In this document: positions 56,732 through 58,309 of the stretch, piece by piece
Position numbering within the stretch: position 1 is the first letter of the stretch
Layout of the letters: each line of letters begins with the position of its first letter
NCBI GenBank assembly: GCA_026260175.1
Contig: JAKCWW010002367.1
Location: forward strand, 1-58,309
Length of the DNA stretch: 58,309 nucleotides
Direction of reading: 5' to 3'
Source of the DNA: Reticulitermes lucifugus
Taxonomy: Eukaryota > Arthropoda > Insecta > Blattodea > Rhinotermitidae
Notes under the pieces: model-generated
What the model was told of the DNA's origin: nothing
The model's input: only the letters and a program-made list of their open reading frames with translations
Database searches by the model: none
Translations under genes and position numbers: made by a program

Positions 56732-56849
56732 CAAACTGGAAATTGGAATGATTAGGGCACACATGATAGCAACCACTGAGCACACCCTCCATCATAAGTG
56801 CAGCACCCATGGCATAGAACAGTCCATAGTGCTGTGGAATCCCATAGTA
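56732..56849 (-). CDS. sid-1-like: SID-1-like exon B (39 codons + 1 nt)
   Basis: Acceptor GTTGTTCCAG|TACTATGGG follows exon A in phase 0. The donor CAGTTTG|GTAAGT leaves one nucleotide, which forms a GAT (Asp) codon with the next exon. The product reads [15 protein letters not shown], then [15 protein letters not shown] and HSNFQF. This is a membrane segment followed by the short loop that carries the conserved His of CYHVCP and, at the splice junction, the conserved Asp of FQFD. Confidence 0.95.
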
Positions 56850-57325
56850 CTGGAACAACCCAGAAATGTTCAGAAGAGAAGAATTTCATACATATATGTC
56901 ACTAATAGAGGTGAGACCACAACTGTAGACCAAAAATATGACAATATACTACCTGGTCACAACCATCACAGCCATAATATCTAGTATGAACAGCTCACCA
57001 TATTCAAACTCCATAAATTAAATAGGTACACAAGGTACGCACTAATCATAGTTTTTAAATTACTGGTTCATATTCACACTTTTGTATGAATCCTAAGACC
57101 AGAAATTGCACAAATATTATTACAAGTTACTTACTTGTAAAATGGGTAAAAATATTATCAGGCAGTAAAAATTAAATGAATGGGACTTCAGGTTCTCACA
57201 CTGGTGGCTATTAAGATTACAGCCTTCAAAAGTACAAAAGTATATGCAACATTTCAGCATTTGCCTGATATATTAGAAGAAGACAGAAAGTTGATAAACT
57301 GTTCATGCGTACTGCAAGAGCACAC

Positions 57326-57514
57326 CTTATCCAGCCTAGTGTCAGACTTCCGATGCATGATATCTCTGCGACAAGTTAGGCCAATGAACAACAGGCCTAA
57401 CAAGATGTAGCCAATATTAGAGAACACATGGTTGAAGTCACTCAGGAATCCAAGTGGATGTGCACACAAGAAGTTGTAGTAGCACAGATCCTGGTTCCCT
57501 GTCTGGTTCAGAAC
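57326..57514 (-). CDS. sid-1-like: SID-1-like exon A (63 codons)
   Basis: The exon is read from acceptor TTTGCAG|GTTCTG to donor GATAAG|GTGTGC, phase 0 at both ends. It begins [14 protein letters not shown] and continues through [20 protein letters not shown] into the membrane segment [10 protein letters not shown], followed by the charged cytosolic stretch [28 protein letters not shown] is among the most conserved blocks of the SIDT family. The Ser of SNIGY is a candidate CREST metal-site residue. The next exon upstream, which should encode the end of the preceding membrane segment, is not in the remaining 795 bp to the window edge. Confidence 0.95.
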
Positions 57515-58309
57515 CTGCAAACAGTATAGAACTAAGAAAATACATCCCCATGTTATAACGCTAAAATCAATGATCAAACGTGCTTTGACACTCATGTTTG
57601 GGAGATTTGGGATTTGAATCTCAGCCCAGGGATTGGATATATTGAGTTCCTTGTACTTCCCTCAGTCACTCTAAGCAAACAGTGTATCAAAATAGCATTG
57701 CCGACTGCTTAAATCCAAACTCTTTCTAATTAAACTTTATCGTCCTATGCAACCATACGCTGGTCTCCAAAATTTATTGGTAAATGGCCAAGCATGCCAC
57801 ATGCTGGTCTCTTTGTTTTTACTTGATGTCAATTTAAATGTCCATGCTAAGCCACAAAAACTAGGCTGTCAGGAGACACAACTGGCATTTAAATTTGTCT
57901 CCTAAAGGTTAAAACATTCACGAACATCCTGCCATCTAATGCTACATAACCCATGCAGCTGACAAAATGTCATTTGCCAAGAAAGAATAAGTCACTCTGC
58001 TCTCTCTTTACACTTGCAAATTCTGAGGTGTTATTCATAGTTAATGGAAAAATTCCTACAACCTTCACCATTCCATCTGTCTATAGGTGAGACTTCACAG
58101 TTTCATGTTTATACAGTGGCACCAATGCATAACTGGCATTAAAGAAATCCCTTTAGGTGTTAATATTCATTCTATTTTTGCCTGATGGCACTGTGTGCAA
58201 GTGGACTATGTTCCTGACACACGAGGACTGACACAAAAAAAACGACACTGTGTCTGTAACTATTTCTGTTTGACAAATTCAGCAAATTAACTACGATCGC
58301 CTTCAAAGT
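57515..58309 (-). other. SID-1-like intron (partial)
   Basis: Upstream intron of exon A to the window edge. No ORF with SIDT similarity was found, so the preceding exon lies beyond 58309. CpG-poor, no repeat recognised. Confidence 0.75.

Larger units (their letters stand above)
34755..57514 (-). other. sid-1-like: SID-1/SIDT-family gene, C-terminal part (8 exons; 5' end outside window)
   Basis: Seen: eight minus-strand exons with canonical GT/AG borders whose phases all match. They encode about 357 residues with the family hallmarks [61 protein letters not shown] and a terminal LLTLDDDL...VF. Known: SID-1/SIDT proteins are about 700-850 residues, with an extracellular N-terminal domain and about 11 membrane segments. 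They act in dsRNA uptake/transport and cholesterol handling and belong to the CREST group of putative metal hydrolases. The Ser of SNIGY, His of CYHVCP, Asp of FQFD and both His of HDIWH look like the conserved CREST metal-site residues and are all present. Inference: the N-terminal ectodomain and first membrane segment lie at >58309. The 3' UTR runs below 34755; TTTATT (AATAAA on the minus strand) near 33975 and 33725 are possible poly(A) signals. The gene looks intact within the window. Introns reach about 7.2 kb. Confidence 0.95.

Noticed and set aside
1-58309. CRISPR arrays, bacterial operons, rRNA
   Set aside because: The sequence is eukaryotic: spliced exons, SINEs and LINEs; no spaced short repeats or rRNA-like stretches were seen.

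Overview
This is a eukaryotic, insect-type window: one long-intron gene in a repeat-rich, A+T-leaning background. The transposon remnants (a 'craniofacial development protein 2-like' endonuclease LINE, mariner, piggyBac, Tigger/pogo, several tRNA-derived SINE families) and several-kb introns suggest a large-genome polyneopteran, possibly of the cockroach/termite lineage. That placement rests on remembered repeat families and is tentative.

The only gene identified with confidence is the C-terminal part of a SID-1 / SIDT transmembrane-family gene (dsRNA and cholesterol-uptake family) on the minus strand. Eight consecutive coding exons were located, all with GT/AG splice sites and matching phases: 57326-57514, 56732-56849, 53660-53899, 52808-52918, 45487-45614, 44798-44908, 39378-39491 and the terminal exon 34755-34817. 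Together they encode about 357 residues and end in a normal family C-terminus. The N-terminal ectodomain exons lie beyond the right edge (>58309).

Layout. 1-25.6 kb: no supported host gene; repeats only (two G-rich tandem arrays at 3.3-4.85 kb, LINE pieces at 8.5 and 18.9 kb, SINEs, copies of an unclassified repeat family), with ordinary CpG content. From about 25.6 kb to the right end CpG is strongly depleted, as expected of germline-methylated insect gene bodies. The exception is a CpG-rich patch at about 27.2-27.96 kb that contains a short ORF with a signal-peptide-like start and may be a promoter plus first exon of an unrecognised gene. 28-34.7 kb: LINE 3' end, SINE, a TTAA-flanked MITE, microsatellites and the inferred SID-1 3' UTR. 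34.8-57.3 kb: SID-1 introns filled with transposon remnants.

Most interesting points: (i) a 137-bp unit containing the 3' part of one SID-1 exon is tandemly triplicated, and the two intronic copies still translate to a decayed version of the same membrane segment; (ii) the SID-1 introns hold four strong self-complementary structures, including a palindromic mariner element and a 600-bp foldback about 70 bp upstream of the terminal exon, so the pre-mRNA of a putative dsRNA channel could itself form long dsRNA; (iii) a sharp CpG-depletion boundary with an island inside it; (iv) recurring CTGANGA...GAAA motifs resembling hammerhead ribozyme cores in dispersed repeats.
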